Program-made: the position numbers and the translations under genes
DNA from: Prosthecobacter debontii
GTDB taxonomy: Bacteria; Verrucomicrobiota; Verrucomicrobiia; Verrucomicrobiales; Verrucomicrobiaceae
NCBI RefSeq assembly: GCF_900167535.1
Contig: NZ_FUYE01000011.1
Coordinates: 62,001 to 126,000, forward strand
DNA: 64,000 nt
Reading direction: 5' to 3'
Part shown: piece by piece, positions 17,828 through 29,802 of the stretch
Position numbering within the stretch: position 1 is the stretch's first letter
Layout: each line of letters opens with the position of its first letter
Notes under the pieces: generated by a model
Seen by the model: only the letters and a program-made list of their open reading frames with translations
Database searches by the model: none
Told to the model about the DNA's origin: nothing

Positions 17828-19180
17828 ATGTCACAGGATCTCCGAGCCAATCTCAAACAGTGGCTGGAGAGCGGTGAAATCCGTCTCCAGCCCCTGAGTC
17901 TGCCGCAGCGGGAACTCTGGGAAAACTCCCCGGTTCCTCCTGGCGATATTGGGAACCACATCTGTGCCTTCATTGAGGTAACGGGCCACATCACGCCGGA
18001 GGATTGCCGCGAGGCACTTCGTTTGGTTGTGGAGCGGCAAGAGGTGCTGCGCCTTTCCTTCTTACCGGGGAAAGGCCAGCCCTTTCAGATGATTCGAGTG
18101 ACCGGCACCGTGGCGATGAACTATCGTGAATTGCCACCCGAACAGCATTCCCAAGAAGCACTGGAAGAGGTCATGGAAGAGATCTTCCGCCAGCCTTTCG
18201 ACATGCTGCGTGGGCCGCTCTATCGCGTTGAGATGCTTCAGCGAGGTCCCAACCGACAGGTGCTGGTTTTTGCCATTCACCATGCCATCGCCGATGGCTG
18301 GACCTTGGGTGTCTTTGTTCAGGATCTGGCCGGGGCTTATCTCCAGAGCAAGATGAGCAAGGGCACCCCGCTGCCTCTGCCTGACATGACTTACACGGCC
18401 TGGGCTGCGACTGAACGCGCGGCTTGGCAACCGGGACCGGAGATGGATTCCCGCATCAAGTTCTGGAAGGAGCAGTTCACCGAAATCCCACGGCTGTGGG
18501 AGCGACCAGCGGACCTAGAAGATCGTTCGGGTAAACTCACACGCTGGGCCTCCAGCGTTCCTCCTGAGGCCACGCGCGAGATTCGAGCTCTGGCCAAGAG
18601 CATTGGGGTCACTTTGTTCAACACGCTGCTCACGGCTTTCCAGATCACCCTGGCGCAATGGACCGGCAAAACCGACATCATCGTCGGCAGCCCCGTGGCG
18701 AATCGTAACTACGCCGCTGCAAAGGAAACCATGGGTTACTTCGCAGGGGTTGTGCCTCTGCGTGGTCGGGTCAATGCCCAACTTCCTTTCGCGACAGCGG
18801 CTAAGGCGATGCAAGACCAAACGATGGACTGCTTTGCCAATGCGATGCCCTTTGCCGAATTGGCCAAGGCATTGGGGCTCGCACTCGAAGAGGGGCACAA
18901 TCCGATCTTCGATGTTCGGTTTGCCCTGCAAAACCATCCCGTGCCTGATGTCACGCTTCCTAGCTTAGCGTTTAAGCTGCGCATGCGCTCCACCGGCACG
19001 GCGCGTTTTGACCTCGCCTGCGAAGTCACTGAAGACGGAGATGAGTTGGAAGTGGTGTGGCTCTATCGTCCGTCTCTTTTTGACAAAACGGACATGGAAG
19101 AACTCAATCGCCGCTATCAGAAGGTGCTGGCAGACGTATTCCATTCTCCCCACACTGCCATCTCCAGCCTCACAGCCTGA
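17828..19180 (+). CDS. Free-standing condensation-domain protein
   Basis: A 450-residue protein made of a single NRPS-type condensation domain. The active-site motif HHAIADG is at residues 151-157 (HHxxxDG intact). IVGSPVANRNY and MGYFAGVVPLRG match later conserved motifs, and the C-terminal strand ends normally. No adenylation or carrier domain is present. It starts six bases after the synthase stop. Because the synthase lacks a thioesterase, this protein is the best candidate to release the acyl chain from the ACP onto an amine or hydroxyl acceptor, as the terminal condensation domain does in some fungal synthases or as PapA-type acyltransferases do in mycobacteria. The acceptor is unknown. 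Confidence 0.9.
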   Translation: MSQDLRANLKQWLESGEIRLQPLSLPQRELWENSPVPPGDIGNHICAFIEVTGHITPEDCREALRLVVERQEVLRLSFLPGKGQPFQMIRVTGTVAMNYRELPPEQHSQEALEEVMEEIFRQPFDMLRGPLYRVEMLQRGPNRQVLVFAIHHAIADGWTLGVFVQDLAGAYLQSKMSKGTPLPLPDMTYTAWAATERAAWQPGPEMDSRIKFWKEQFTEIPRLWERPADLEDRSGKLTRWASSVPPEATREIRALAKSIGVTLFNTLLTAFQITLAQWTGKTDIIVGSPVANRNYAAAKETMGYFAGVVPLRGRVNAQLPFATAAKAMQDQTMDCFANAMPFAELAKALGLALEEGHNPIFDVRFALQNHPVPDVTLPSLAFKLRMRSTGTARFDLACEVTEDGDELEVVWLYRPSLFDKTDMEELNRRYQKVLADVFHSPHTAISSLTA

Positions 19181-19189
19181 CCGAATGTG

Positions 19190-20206
19190 ATGAATGCATC
19201 GACCACATCCTCCGATCCGCTGAATCTGAATGTCCAAGGCGATCTCGCCGATCCCCATGAAGCGCATTGGATCAGCCGTTCGGCCTTTCAGATCCTGGTC
19301 TTCATTTTGGTCTTCATTCAGGCTGGTCTGTTCGCCTCTCTTTATTATGACGTCACCTGGCTGACCGTCGTGACGACACTGCTGGCTGGGCATTTCATGC
19401 ACGGTGTGCTCATTGGCTTTCATGAAGCCTCGCACGGGTTGCTGCGCAAGAATCGCACCTTCAATGAGTTTGATGGCGTCTTCATCGGCATGTTAAGCCT
19501 CACCAGCTTCACGCTCTATCGTGTGCTGCATCAGAAGCATCATATGTATCTGGCTACGGAGCGGGATGAAGAACTCTGGCCTTTCAATGATCCTTCCAAG
19601 CCCCGCTGGTTCCGCTGCTCGGCGGCCTTTCTGGAGTTGTGTTTGGGCCTGTTCTTCACGCCCTATTTGTTCCTGCGCTGCTTCTTTGCCAAGGACACCA
19701 CTGTCCGCAGCCCGCGGGTCCGCAAACGCATCTGGAAGGAACTGATCGGCACTCTGGTCTTTTGGGGAGTTGTCGTCAGCATCGTCGCTTGGTTTGGCCT
19801 GTGGAAATACTACTTCTGCATGTATCTCATCCCTGCGATGCTCGCGGCCAATCTGCAAAGCTGGCGCAAGTACATTGAGCATGTCGGGCTGCGCGGCACC
19901 TCGGCCACTGGAGCGACCCGCAGCATCGTGAGTGAAGGCATCGCTGGCAAGCTGCTGGCCTTCAGCCTGCTGCACGAGCCTTTCCACGGCCTGCATCATC
20001 GCCATGCAGGGCTGCACCATTACGAGCTGCCTGCCCGCGCATCGGAGCTGGAACCCAAGACGCCGGAAGAGACCAAGCCTTACCCTAACTACCGCTCAGC
20101 CGTATTCGATCTGCTGCGTGATCTTGCGGATCCCAAAGTAGGGCCGCAATGGTTCAGCCAGACGAAGACAAAGGATGTCACTAACTCTGTGGCGATGCCC
20201 GGTTGA
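19190..20206 (+). CDS. Membrane fatty acid desaturase/hydroxylase family protein
   Basis: A 338-residue integral membrane di-iron oxidase. Three histidine clusters are visible: HEASH at about residues 78-82, HQKHH at about 114-118, and HEPFHGLHHRH at about 262-272, separated by hydrophobic hairpins. This is the PF00487 pattern of desaturases, hydroxylases and carotenoid ketolases. ATG 19190 is preferred over the GTG three bases earlier. It follows the condensation gene by nine bases, so it probably oxidises the polyketide chain or its lipid conjugate in the inner membrane. Desaturation versus hydroxylation cannot be decided. Confidence 0.88.
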   Translation: MNASTTSSDPLNLNVQGDLADPHEAHWISRSAFQILVFILVFIQAGLFASLYYDVTWLTVVTTLLAGHFMHGVLIGFHEASHGLLRKNRTFNEFDGVFIGMLSLTSFTLYRVLHQKHHMYLATERDEELWPFNDPSKPRWFRCSAAFLELCLGLFFTPYLFLRCFFAKDTTVRSPRVRKRIWKELIGTLVFWGVVVSIVAWFGLWKYYFCMYLIPAMLAANLQSWRKYIEHVGLRGTSATGATRSIVSEGIAGKLLAFSLLHEPFHGLHHRHAGLHHYELPARASELEPKTPEETKPYPNYRSAVFDLLRDLADPKVGPQWFSQTKTKDVTNSVAMPG

Positions 20207-20243
20207 AACGGACTGGGCCACAACCACCTTTCCCGATCCCTTC

Positions 20244-20969
20244 ATGAGTTCCACCCTTGCGTCTGCTGGCTCTGCCGCGCCTGTTTACGAAGCCATCGAC
20301 CTGAAAAAGGACTATGACGGCGGTCAGGTCCAAGCGCTGCGTGGGGTCAGCTTTCGGGTGAATGCGGGCGAGTTCGTAGCGATCACGGGCCCTAGCGGCT
20401 GCGGCAAAAGCACGCTGTTGCAGATGCTGGGTGCCCTGGATAAACCAGATACCGGCACGCTGAACTATCGCGACCAGTCCTTGCCAGACTTGACGGATCC
20501 TCCGGCTTATCGAGCCCATGAAATCGGCTTTATCTTTCAGGCCTTTCATCTGCTGCCGACTTACACCGCTGTGGAGAATGTGCAGATCCCGATGTTTGAG
20601 GGGAAACTGGGGACGAAAGCTCGTCGGGATCGTGCGATTGAATTGCTCACCCAAGTGGGTCTCAGTCACCGCATCCATCATTTCCCCGGCAAGCTCTCTG
20701 GGGGTGAACGCCAGCGAGTGGCCATTGCTCGAAGCCTAGCCAATAATCCAGGCGTGCTTCTGGCGGATGAACCCACGGGTAATCTCGACAGCAAGAACGC
20801 GGCGCAGGTCCTTGAACTCCTGGTGAAACTCCACCAGGAACAACGGACAACGCTGATCATGGTCACACATGACATGAGCATCGCTCGCATGGCGGAACGT
20901 GTCCTCTTAATGAAAGACGGACTCATTGTTTCAGATGGCAACCTCGACGTGGAGCCTAACCAGCTATGA
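20244..20969 (+). CDS. ABC transporter ATP-binding protein, MacB/LolD type
   Basis: A 241-residue ATPase. Walker A is GPSGCGKST, the signature motif is LSGGERQRVAIARS, and Walker B is VLLADEP. The overall pattern, including FQAFHLLPTYTAVENV, is the MacB/LolD subfamily that pairs with FtsX-like permeases. An upstream in-frame ATG at 20175 would overlap the desaturase and add 23 residues unlike the family, so I start at ATG 20244. Its stop overlaps the permease start by four bases. With the permease it forms an exporter or lipid-extraction machine for the product of this operon. Confidence 0.92.
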   Translation: MSSTLASAGSAAPVYEAIDLKKDYDGGQVQALRGVSFRVNAGEFVAITGPSGCGKSTLLQMLGALDKPDTGTLNYRDQSLPDLTDPPAYRAHEIGFIFQAFHLLPTYTAVENVQIPMFEGKLGTKARRDRAIELLTQVGLSHRIHHFPGKLSGGERQRVAIARSLANNPGVLLADEPTGNLDSKNAAQVLELLVKLHQEQRTTLIMVTHDMSIARMAERVLLMKDGLIVSDGNLDVEPNQL

Positions 20970-22081
20970 CTTTCCTAACCATCGTCATACGCGGCCTTTT
21001 ACGCCGGCGCATGCGCACCGCGCTGACGCTGGTGGGCATCTCCATCGGCATTGCCGCCGTGGTGGCCCTGGTGGGCATTTCAGAAGGCTTTGAGAAAAGC
21101 TGGGCCAAGGGACTTAATGCCCGCGGCACCGACATCGTGGTGAGTAACATGGGAGGTGCCATGGTTCCCAAACCGTTTCGAATGGATGTGCGGGATCGCA
21201 TAACCGCTCTGCCGGAAGTCGCTGCGGCAGACATGCTGATGGTCGAATTGATGAGCGTGGAAAATGCCAACATGATCATGGTCTCAGCACGTGAGTGGGG
21301 GGGATTCACGTGGGAAAATCTGAAGCTGATTTCGGGTCGGCTGCCTCATGATACAAAGGAACCCGCCGCAGTGCTGGGTCAAACAGCGGCTGAAGTGCTG
21401 AACAAAAAGGTTGGTGATTCGCTGCAAATCGAGGCGACCGAGTTGACGGTTGTCGGCATCGTCAATGGGGGGGCCCTCGTCGAGAATGGATCGATCATTC
21501 TAGCCCTGCCCATTCTTCAAGAAATCATGGCCAGCGAAGACAAAATCAATGTTGTGGATGTGCGTGCACGAGCTGGCATGACCGAAGCGGAACTGGAGGC
21601 CTTATGTGCCAAGATCAATCAGCTAGTCCCTGAGGTCAGAGCTGTATCCGTGGCTCAGCATTTGTCACACAGTCAGGGTTATCAGATGATTCGTGCCATG
21701 AGCTGGGGGACTTCGTTGCTGGCGGTTCTCGTCGGCGTGCTGGGTGTGATGAACACCATGCTGATGACGGTCTTTGAACGAAAACAAGAAATCAGCGTGC
21801 TTTTGGCCATCGGCTGGAAGCGCAATCGCATCGTGCGCATGATTCTTTGGGAGTCGGCCTTGCTGGGATTCGCTGGGGGCATAGGAGGTGTGATCCTGGG
21901 GGTGGTCGGCACGCATCTCATGCAGGCTGCACCTGCCATTAAAGGATTGTTAGAGCCGGATCTCGGCGCATTGCTTTTGCTGCAAGCTGTGGCGATCGCA
22001 GTCACGGTGGGGGTGCTCAGTGGTCTGTATCCAGCCTGGCGAAGCGCCCGTTTAAATCCGGCTGCGGCCCTCAATGGCTGA
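20966..22081 (+). CDS. ABC transporter permease, FtsX/MacB family
   Basis: A 371-residue permease with one N-terminal membrane helix (about 17-37), a large periplasmic MacB-type core domain, and three C-terminal helices (about 250-370) ending in YPAWRSARLNPAAAL, the usual MacB ending. MacB-type permeases do not move substrates through a classic channel but work mechanically on periplasmic or membrane-embedded lipophilic cargo, such as lipoproteins, siderophores or lipopeptides. It is coupled to the ATPase by ATGA overlap and followed by a LolA-like protein, which fits transfer of an amphipathic product to the outer membrane. Confidence 0.92.
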   Translation: MTFLTIVIRGLLRRRMRTALTLVGISIGIAAVVALVGISEGFEKSWAKGLNARGTDIVVSNMGGAMVPKPFRMDVRDRITALPEVAAADMLMVELMSVENANMIMVSAREWGGFTWENLKLISGRLPHDTKEPAAVLGQTAAEVLNKKVGDSLQIEATELTVVGIVNGGALVENGSIILALPILQEIMASEDKINVVDVRARAGMTEAELEALCAKINQLVPEVRAVSVAQHLSHSQGYQMIRAMSWGTSLLAVLVGVLGVMNTMLMTVFERKQEISVLLAIGWKRNRIVRMILWESALLGFAGGIGGVILGVVGTHLMQAAPAIKGLLEPDLGALLLLQAVAIAVTVGVLSGLYPAWRSARLNPAAALNG

Positions 22082-22122
22082 TTAAAGGCGTGCAAAACCG
22101 AGGTGTCCTTCGATTCCTTTCC

Positions 22123-22908
22123 ATGATGACCCAGCGAATTTTTCTCTCCGGTTTGATCTCCACCTTCGGACTCTTCTGTTTCCCTGCTTTGACGCTGGCT
22201 CAGGCACCTTCTGGCAAGGAGTTAGCAGCAGAGTTGAATGCCGCTCATCAAGATGGCACCTCTTACATCCGCATGAGATTGGAGGTGAATGGCGGAGGTG
22301 CCATTCAAATCCAGAGCAAACAAAGACATGTTCAGGGGAGTTCTGAGACCATCTATCAGATCCTCTTTCCGAAGGAACGTAAAGGTGAGTCTGTGTTGTT
22401 GAAAAAGACCTCGAGTGGTGCGCCTTCAGGCAGTGTGTTCATTCCACCCTCGGAAGAGAAAAGCCTGAGCGCGGGTGACATGAAGCAGCGTCTTTTCGGA
22501 AGCGATCTCACTTATGAAGATATGATTGGAAACTTCTTTGCCTGGTCCAATCAATCCATTCAGGGCCAGGAAGACATTGGCCGCCATACGTGTTGGATTT
22601 TGGAATCCAAACCTTCGGCTTCCGATCATTCCAGTTATGCCTCGGTGAAAAGCTGGATCGATGTCGAACGCAAGGTGCCACTCAAGGTCGAAAAATATGA
22701 TTCAAAAGGGGCTCTTCAAGTGAGCATTGAAACCACCAACGTCGAAAAAGATGATTTGGGGAGATACTTACCTGCGAGCCTGGAAGCCAAGCGCAGTGGC
22801 AGTGGGGGAAGCAGCGTTTTTGAAGGTTCCCGCATCAAGCACGGAGTCGGCCTCACCGATGCAGATTTTACACCTCAAGCGCTGAAAGACTTGACTGTGC
22901 CGAAGTAA
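22123..22908 (+). CDS. LolA-like outer membrane lipoprotein-sorting protein
   Basis: A 261-residue secreted protein. I start at ATG 22123 (ATG 22126 also possible) because the signal peptide then follows directly and cleaves near ALTLAQA; the longer GTG-started form from 22090 has a poor leader. The body matches the outer membrane lipoprotein-sorting protein family (PF17131, LolA-like fold), with the hallmark GSDLTYEDM and the SWIDVERKVPLKVE strand. Such proteins carry lipid moieties in a half-barrel cavity and often sit beside MacB/LolCDE-like or RND permeases. Last gene of the operon; it probably chaperones the exported lipid-like product through the periplasm. Confidence 0.82.
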   Translation: MMTQRIFLSGLISTFGLFCFPALTLAQAPSGKELAAELNAAHQDGTSYIRMRLEVNGGGAIQIQSKQRHVQGSSETIYQILFPKERKGESVLLKKTSSGAPSGSVFIPPSEEKSLSAGDMKQRLFGSDLTYEDMIGNFFAWSNQSIQGQEDIGRHTCWILESKPSASDHSSYASVKSWIDVERKVPLKVEKYDSKGALQVSIETTNVEKDDLGRYLPASLEAKRSGSGGSSVFEGSRIKHGVGLTDADFTPQALKDLTVPK

Positions 22909-22928
22909 CACCGAGGTCGGGACTGTGA

Positions 22929-23108
22929 TCAGTTCGGCGACTCGTTGGTGGTCGTTGGAATCGGTGCGTCGGGCTTTGGCATGGCTCTGCCCCATAGGAT
23001 CATCCACATGATCAAACCCAGAAGAACGAGCGCTGCTAATGTCATGACCACACAGCCTTTCCCCGATTTTCCGGACTGCTTGTCTTGTTCGGTGAAGCTG
23101 TCATTCAT
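22929..23108 (-). CDS. Small single-pass membrane protein, 59 aa
   Basis: A 59-codon frame starts at ATG 23108 and ends with TGA at 22929. The product begins MNDSFTEQDKQSGKSGKG, then has a strongly hydrophobic helix (about residues 19-40, rich in Leu, Met, Trp) and a short Pro/Thr-rich tail. The topology and charge pattern look like a genuine small inner membrane protein. It lies on the opposite strand to the exporter operon, with the stops 20 bases apart, and points the same way as the DUF892 gene upstream of it (23204-23695). Function unknown. Confidence 0.6.
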   Translation of the reverse strand: MNDSFTEQDKQSGKSGKGCVVMTLAALVLLGLIMWMILWGRAMPKPDAPIPTTTNESPN

Positions 23109-23203
23109 GGCCAGATGGAATTTAAAGTCAGCAGGACGCTCAAATCAAAACCCGGCATCCTGAGTGAACCCCAGAATGCCGAGTGAGAAGGTCGGAGCTA
23201 GGC

Positions 23204-23695
23204 TCAGCCCGCCGCTGAAACGTTGATTTCAGACAGCGCGAGTTTGCTGAGTTTTTTGTCCGTCGCGCCTTCTTCGTCCAAGGTCTGCTGGAGGATCTTC
23301 TGTCCTTCTTTATCTCCCAGTAGTTCGGCAAAAGAACGCGCACAGCCGTAGCCGGCGATTTCATAGTGCTCCACGCGTTGAGCCGCGCAGATGAGACCCG
23401 CGTCGATGACTTCAGGGTCGCCTTCTTCTTCTATCATCTCAGAGCCTTCTTTGATCAGTCCTTCCATGGCTTTGCACTTGGGGCCACGCGTGGTTTGCTT
23501 GTGACTGGAGAGCAGTTTCTCCAGACGGTTGGCGTGTTCACGGGTTTCTTCCAGATGCAGCTCAAAGCCCTCTTTCAATTTCTCATTGGAAGCGGCTTTA
23601 GCCATTTTAGGAAGGGCCTTGATCAATTGCTTCTCCGCATTGTAGAGGTCCTTGAGTTGATGAATGTAAAGGTCGGTAAGAGTTTCTAGCTTCAT
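23204..23695 (-). CDS. DUF892/YciE-YciF-type ferritin-like protein
   Basis: A 163-residue all-helical protein of the YciE/YciF (DUF892) family. Typical features are the opening LYIHQLKDLYNAEKQL, the glutamates in HLEETREHANRLE and DAGLICAAQRVEHYEIAGY, which give the E-x-x-H pairs expected of a ferritin-like di-iron bundle. Length is standard. Family members are induced by osmotic and general stress; the biochemical role is unclear. It sits among other stress-type small genes upstream of the trehalose operon. Confidence 0.88.
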   Translation of the reverse strand: MKLETLTDLYIHQLKDLYNAEKQLIKALPKMAKAASNEKLKEGFELHLEETREHANRLEKLLSSHKQTTRGPKCKAMEGLIKEGSEMIEEEGDPEVIDAGLICAAQRVEHYEIAGYGCARSFAELLGDKEGQKILQQTLDEEGATDKKLSKLALSEINVSAAG

Positions 23696-23899
23696 AGCGG
23701 CAGGAGTTCGGGCCAGTGGGTAGGGCAGGATGTATGCGGGATATAAATTTTCCGAACATTTTAAAGATGAACAATCCTTGTTCCGTCAGACTGGAATAAC
23801 CAATGTTGATAAGTTGTGAATAGGGGTCGGCACAACCGACATCAGCGTGGGCAGCGAATCATCGACGTACGCACTCGTCACCCTAAACCCCCCAATGTT

Positions 23900-24151
23900 A
23901 TGACCACCGATCCCATTATTCTCATTCCACCGACGCATGAGCAGTCTGTTTATGGTTTTCACGTGGAAGAGCGTTTGCTGACACGCTTTTTGGAGTTTCT
24001 TGAACAAAAAGGTTTGAGCCCATGGAGACCTCCGGTGCCTTTGGACAAGAACGATGCCAACGAGCAACCGTTGATTCAGGTCGATGTCGAGTCCAAGGCC
24101 ACCCAAGCCATGATGGAAGATCTCAAAACCGAATTCTTGAGTCAGGAATGA
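23900..24151 (+). CDS. Hypothetical acidic protein, 83 aa
   Basis: I start at ATG 23900 because the upstream extension to 23816 is Arg/His-rich and looks like spacer. The product begins MTTDPIILIPPTHEQ, contains FHVEERLLTRFLEFLEQKGL, and ends in an acidic helix with MMEDLKTEFLSQE. No family recognised. It is soluble, with no signal peptide or membrane segment. It precedes the KGDK-type gene by 68 bases on the same strand, so the two may be co-expressed. Confidence 0.55.
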   Translation: MTTDPIILIPPTHEQSVYGFHVEERLLTRFLEFLEQKGLSPWRPPVPLDKNDANEQPLIQVDVESKATQAMMEDLKTEFLSQE

Positions 24152-24219
24152 ATCCTCTTTTCGGTGTGACATCCAGAGAGTGCGGATGAAGCGATCCGTT
24201 GATTGAATCTTATTTTGTT

Positions 24220-24534
24220 ATGCCAAAAGGAGATAAATCCAGCTACACGGACAAGCAGAAGCGCCAGGCTGAGCACATCCAAGAGAACTATGAAGATCGG
24301 GGTGTGTCGGAAGCCGAAGCCGAAAGTCGTGCTTGGGCCACTGTGAATAAGACCTGGGGTGGAGGTAAGAAAAGCGGCTCAGGTCGCGGCAAGCCCGAGG
24401 ATAAAGGCCCCGCTAAAAAAGGAGGTCGGAAAGGTGGGGCGGCCTCTGCTGCCAGATCCGCTGCGGAGCGTTCGGCCTCAGCTCGCAAAGCCGCAGCGAC
24501 ACGCAAGAGACGTGCTGCAGCAAAGAAGGCATGA
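24220..24534 (+). CDS. Small basic protein with histone H1-like tail
   Basis: A 104-residue protein, started at ATG 24220. Residues 1-45 (KSSYTDKQKRQAEHIQ, SRAWATVNKTWGG) match a small family widely annotated as plasmid stabilisation proteins in rhizobia and other soil bacteria, though no such function is proven. Residues 50-104 are low-complexity Lys/Ala/Arg/Gly, including ARKAAATRKRRAAAKKA, like histone H1 tails, so nucleic acid binding is likely. It sits between DUF892 and the trehalose operon, consistent with stress-phase nucleoid association, but this is inference. Confidence 0.68.
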   Translation: MPKGDKSSYTDKQKRQAEHIQENYEDRGVSEAEAESRAWATVNKTWGGGKKSGSGRGKPEDKGPAKKGGRKGGAASAARSAAERSASARKAAATRKRRAAAKKA

Positions 24535-24621
24535 CAAGGATCTCGTCTTCTTTGGGGGATGCTCTTGAGGTAGTCGCTCGGCTATAGACGCAAGTGTGAG
24601 GTCAGCTACGAACTTTCTGCA

Positions 24622-27824
<3,203 letters not shown>

Positions 27825-27828
<4 letters not shown>

Positions 27829-29705
27829 AGGCGGACTCGGATTTTTTCAGCCCTAGTGCGGCTAAGCTTGCGCTGGGGGCGACGGTGACTCCCTCAGGGG
27901 TAGTCTATCGCGTGTGGTGTCCCACCCAGCAGAGGCTGAAGGTTGAGATTCAGTCACGGCAGGGAGAAAAGCGATGGTTGCCGATGCAGCGTGACGACGA
28001 AGGATTTCATCAGGCTCATGATGCTGACGGACGCGCGGGGGATCTGTATGCCTATGTGTTTGAAGACGGGCCAACCTTTCCCGATCCCGCATCCCGAGGG
28101 CAGGTCGAAGATGTCCGTGGTTATTCCGTGGTGATTGATCCTCATCGTTATGCCTGGACGGATCATGCCTGGCAGCGCCCCCCGTTTCGTGATCTTGTCA
28201 TTTACGAACTGCACATCGGCACCTTCACACCCAGCGGGAGTTTTGCGGCCGCGGTAGAGAAGCTTCCTTGGCTACAGGAACTCGGGGTCAATGCCATCGA
28301 AATCATGCCCCTGGCGGATTTCCCAGGGGATCGGAATTGGGGTTACGATGGCGTCTTGATGTATGCGCCTGCGCGAACCTATGGAACACCTGACGAGCTG
28401 CGTGCGTTGGTGGATGCCGCGCATGCCTTGGGCTTGGCGGTGATTCAGGATGTTGTGTACAACCACCTCGGCCCTGATGGCAATTGTTTGACAGCTTTTG
28501 CGCCGCAGTTCTTTGATCAACGGCGGCAGACTCCCTGGGGCGCTACGCTGAACTATGACGGTGCTGAATCAAAGTACGTCCGCGAGTTTTTTATCCAGAA
28601 TGCCACCTATTGGATGGATGAGTTTCACATGGATGGTCTCAGGTTGGATGCGACACATTGGATTCTCGATCATTCTGAAAAGCATCTGATCGCGGAGATC
28701 ACGGAACGAGTTCATGCCCGTGGCGGATATGTGATTGCCGAAGATCATCGCAATGAAGCCAAGCTGGTCGAGCCGGTGGAGAAAAAGGGGTATGGTTGTG
28801 ATGCCGTCTGGGCGGATGATTATCACCACAGCGTGCGGGTGAGTCAGACGGGGGAAAAGCACGCTTACCTTCAGGATTTTAATGGTACCTTGGAGGAAAC
28901 GGTCGAGACCCTGAATCATGGATGGTTATTCCGGGGGCAAAAACACGCCCTGCATGGCACCGTGCCACGCGGCACTACAGTCGCTCACGTGCCACCTGCG
29001 CATTTGATCCACTGCATCTCCAATCACGATCAGACAGGGAATCGTGCCTTCGGGGAGAGGCTGCATTCGATTATTCCGGAGGCATCGTATCGGGCGATCT
29101 CGATGATGCTGTGTCTCTCGCCCTATACGCCGATGCTTTTTATGGGTCAGGAGTGGTCCTGCTCCACCCCCTTCCAGTTCTTCACGGATCATCATCCGGA
29201 GCTGGGACGCTTGGTGACCCAGGGGCGCCGCCGGGAGTTCATTGCGTTCCCCGAGTTTAATGATCCGTCTCGCTTGAATGAAATTCCTGACCCCCAAGAT
29301 CAACTCACCTTTGAACGATCCAAGCTCAACTGGCTGGAACGTACGGCAGCGCCGCACCAGGGCATTCTCAAGCTCTACCAGGAGTGCTTGAAGTTGCGCG
29401 CTCAAGAGCCCGCCTTCAGGCCTTCATCACGTCAGGGTTGGGAAGCCGGAATCCTCCAACGCGGGGTGGGCTATCTTCAGTTCGAGGGCGCAGAACGGCA
29501 TTATTTTCTTTTGTTCCATCTCTGGCCCGGTCCAGAGCCTCTGGACATGGATCTCCGTCAGCTTCCGTGGAAGAAAAAGCCGAAGACCTGGGAGCTGATC
29601 TTATCGAGCAATGATCTACGCTTCGGCGGCACCGGGACTGAGATGACCTCCCGAGATACCGCTTATGTATTCGGTCAGGCCGAGACTCTCTTGATCGGTG
29701 GCTGA
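27825..29705 (+). CDS. treZ: Malto-oligosyltrehalose trehalohydrolase
   Basis: A 626-residue GH13 enzyme that releases trehalose from malto-oligosyltrehalose. An N-terminal beta-sandwich (GVVYRVWCPTQQRLKVEI) precedes the barrel; catalytic positions are in GLRLDATHW (Asp about 275), VIAEDHRNE (Glu about 306) and SNHDQTGNR (Asp about 402). The true start is ATG 27825, overlapping the treS stop as ATGA; the frame is open further upstream to 27606, but that part lies inside treS and does not resemble the family. Works with TreY in the glycogen-to-trehalose route. Confidence 0.95.
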
Positions 29706-29714
29706 TCGCTTTTT

Positions 29715-29750
29715 GGCCTTTTTACAGGAAGCTCTTCCTATGAACAGGCC
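29715..29750 (+). other. Two-tier hairpin in the treZ-treY spacer
   Basis: An outer GGCCT/AGGCC pair (29715-29719, 29746-29750) encloses an inner AGGAA/TTCCT hairpin with a GCTC loop (29726-29739). A T-run precedes it, but none follows on the plus strand. It could be an RNA processing or attenuation site inside the operon; a functional role is unproven. Confidence 0.35.
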
Positions 29751-29802
29751 GATAGACATCGGGGCTGCGATTGCCTTGTGAACGCTGCTAAGGCGTTTTG
29801 CT

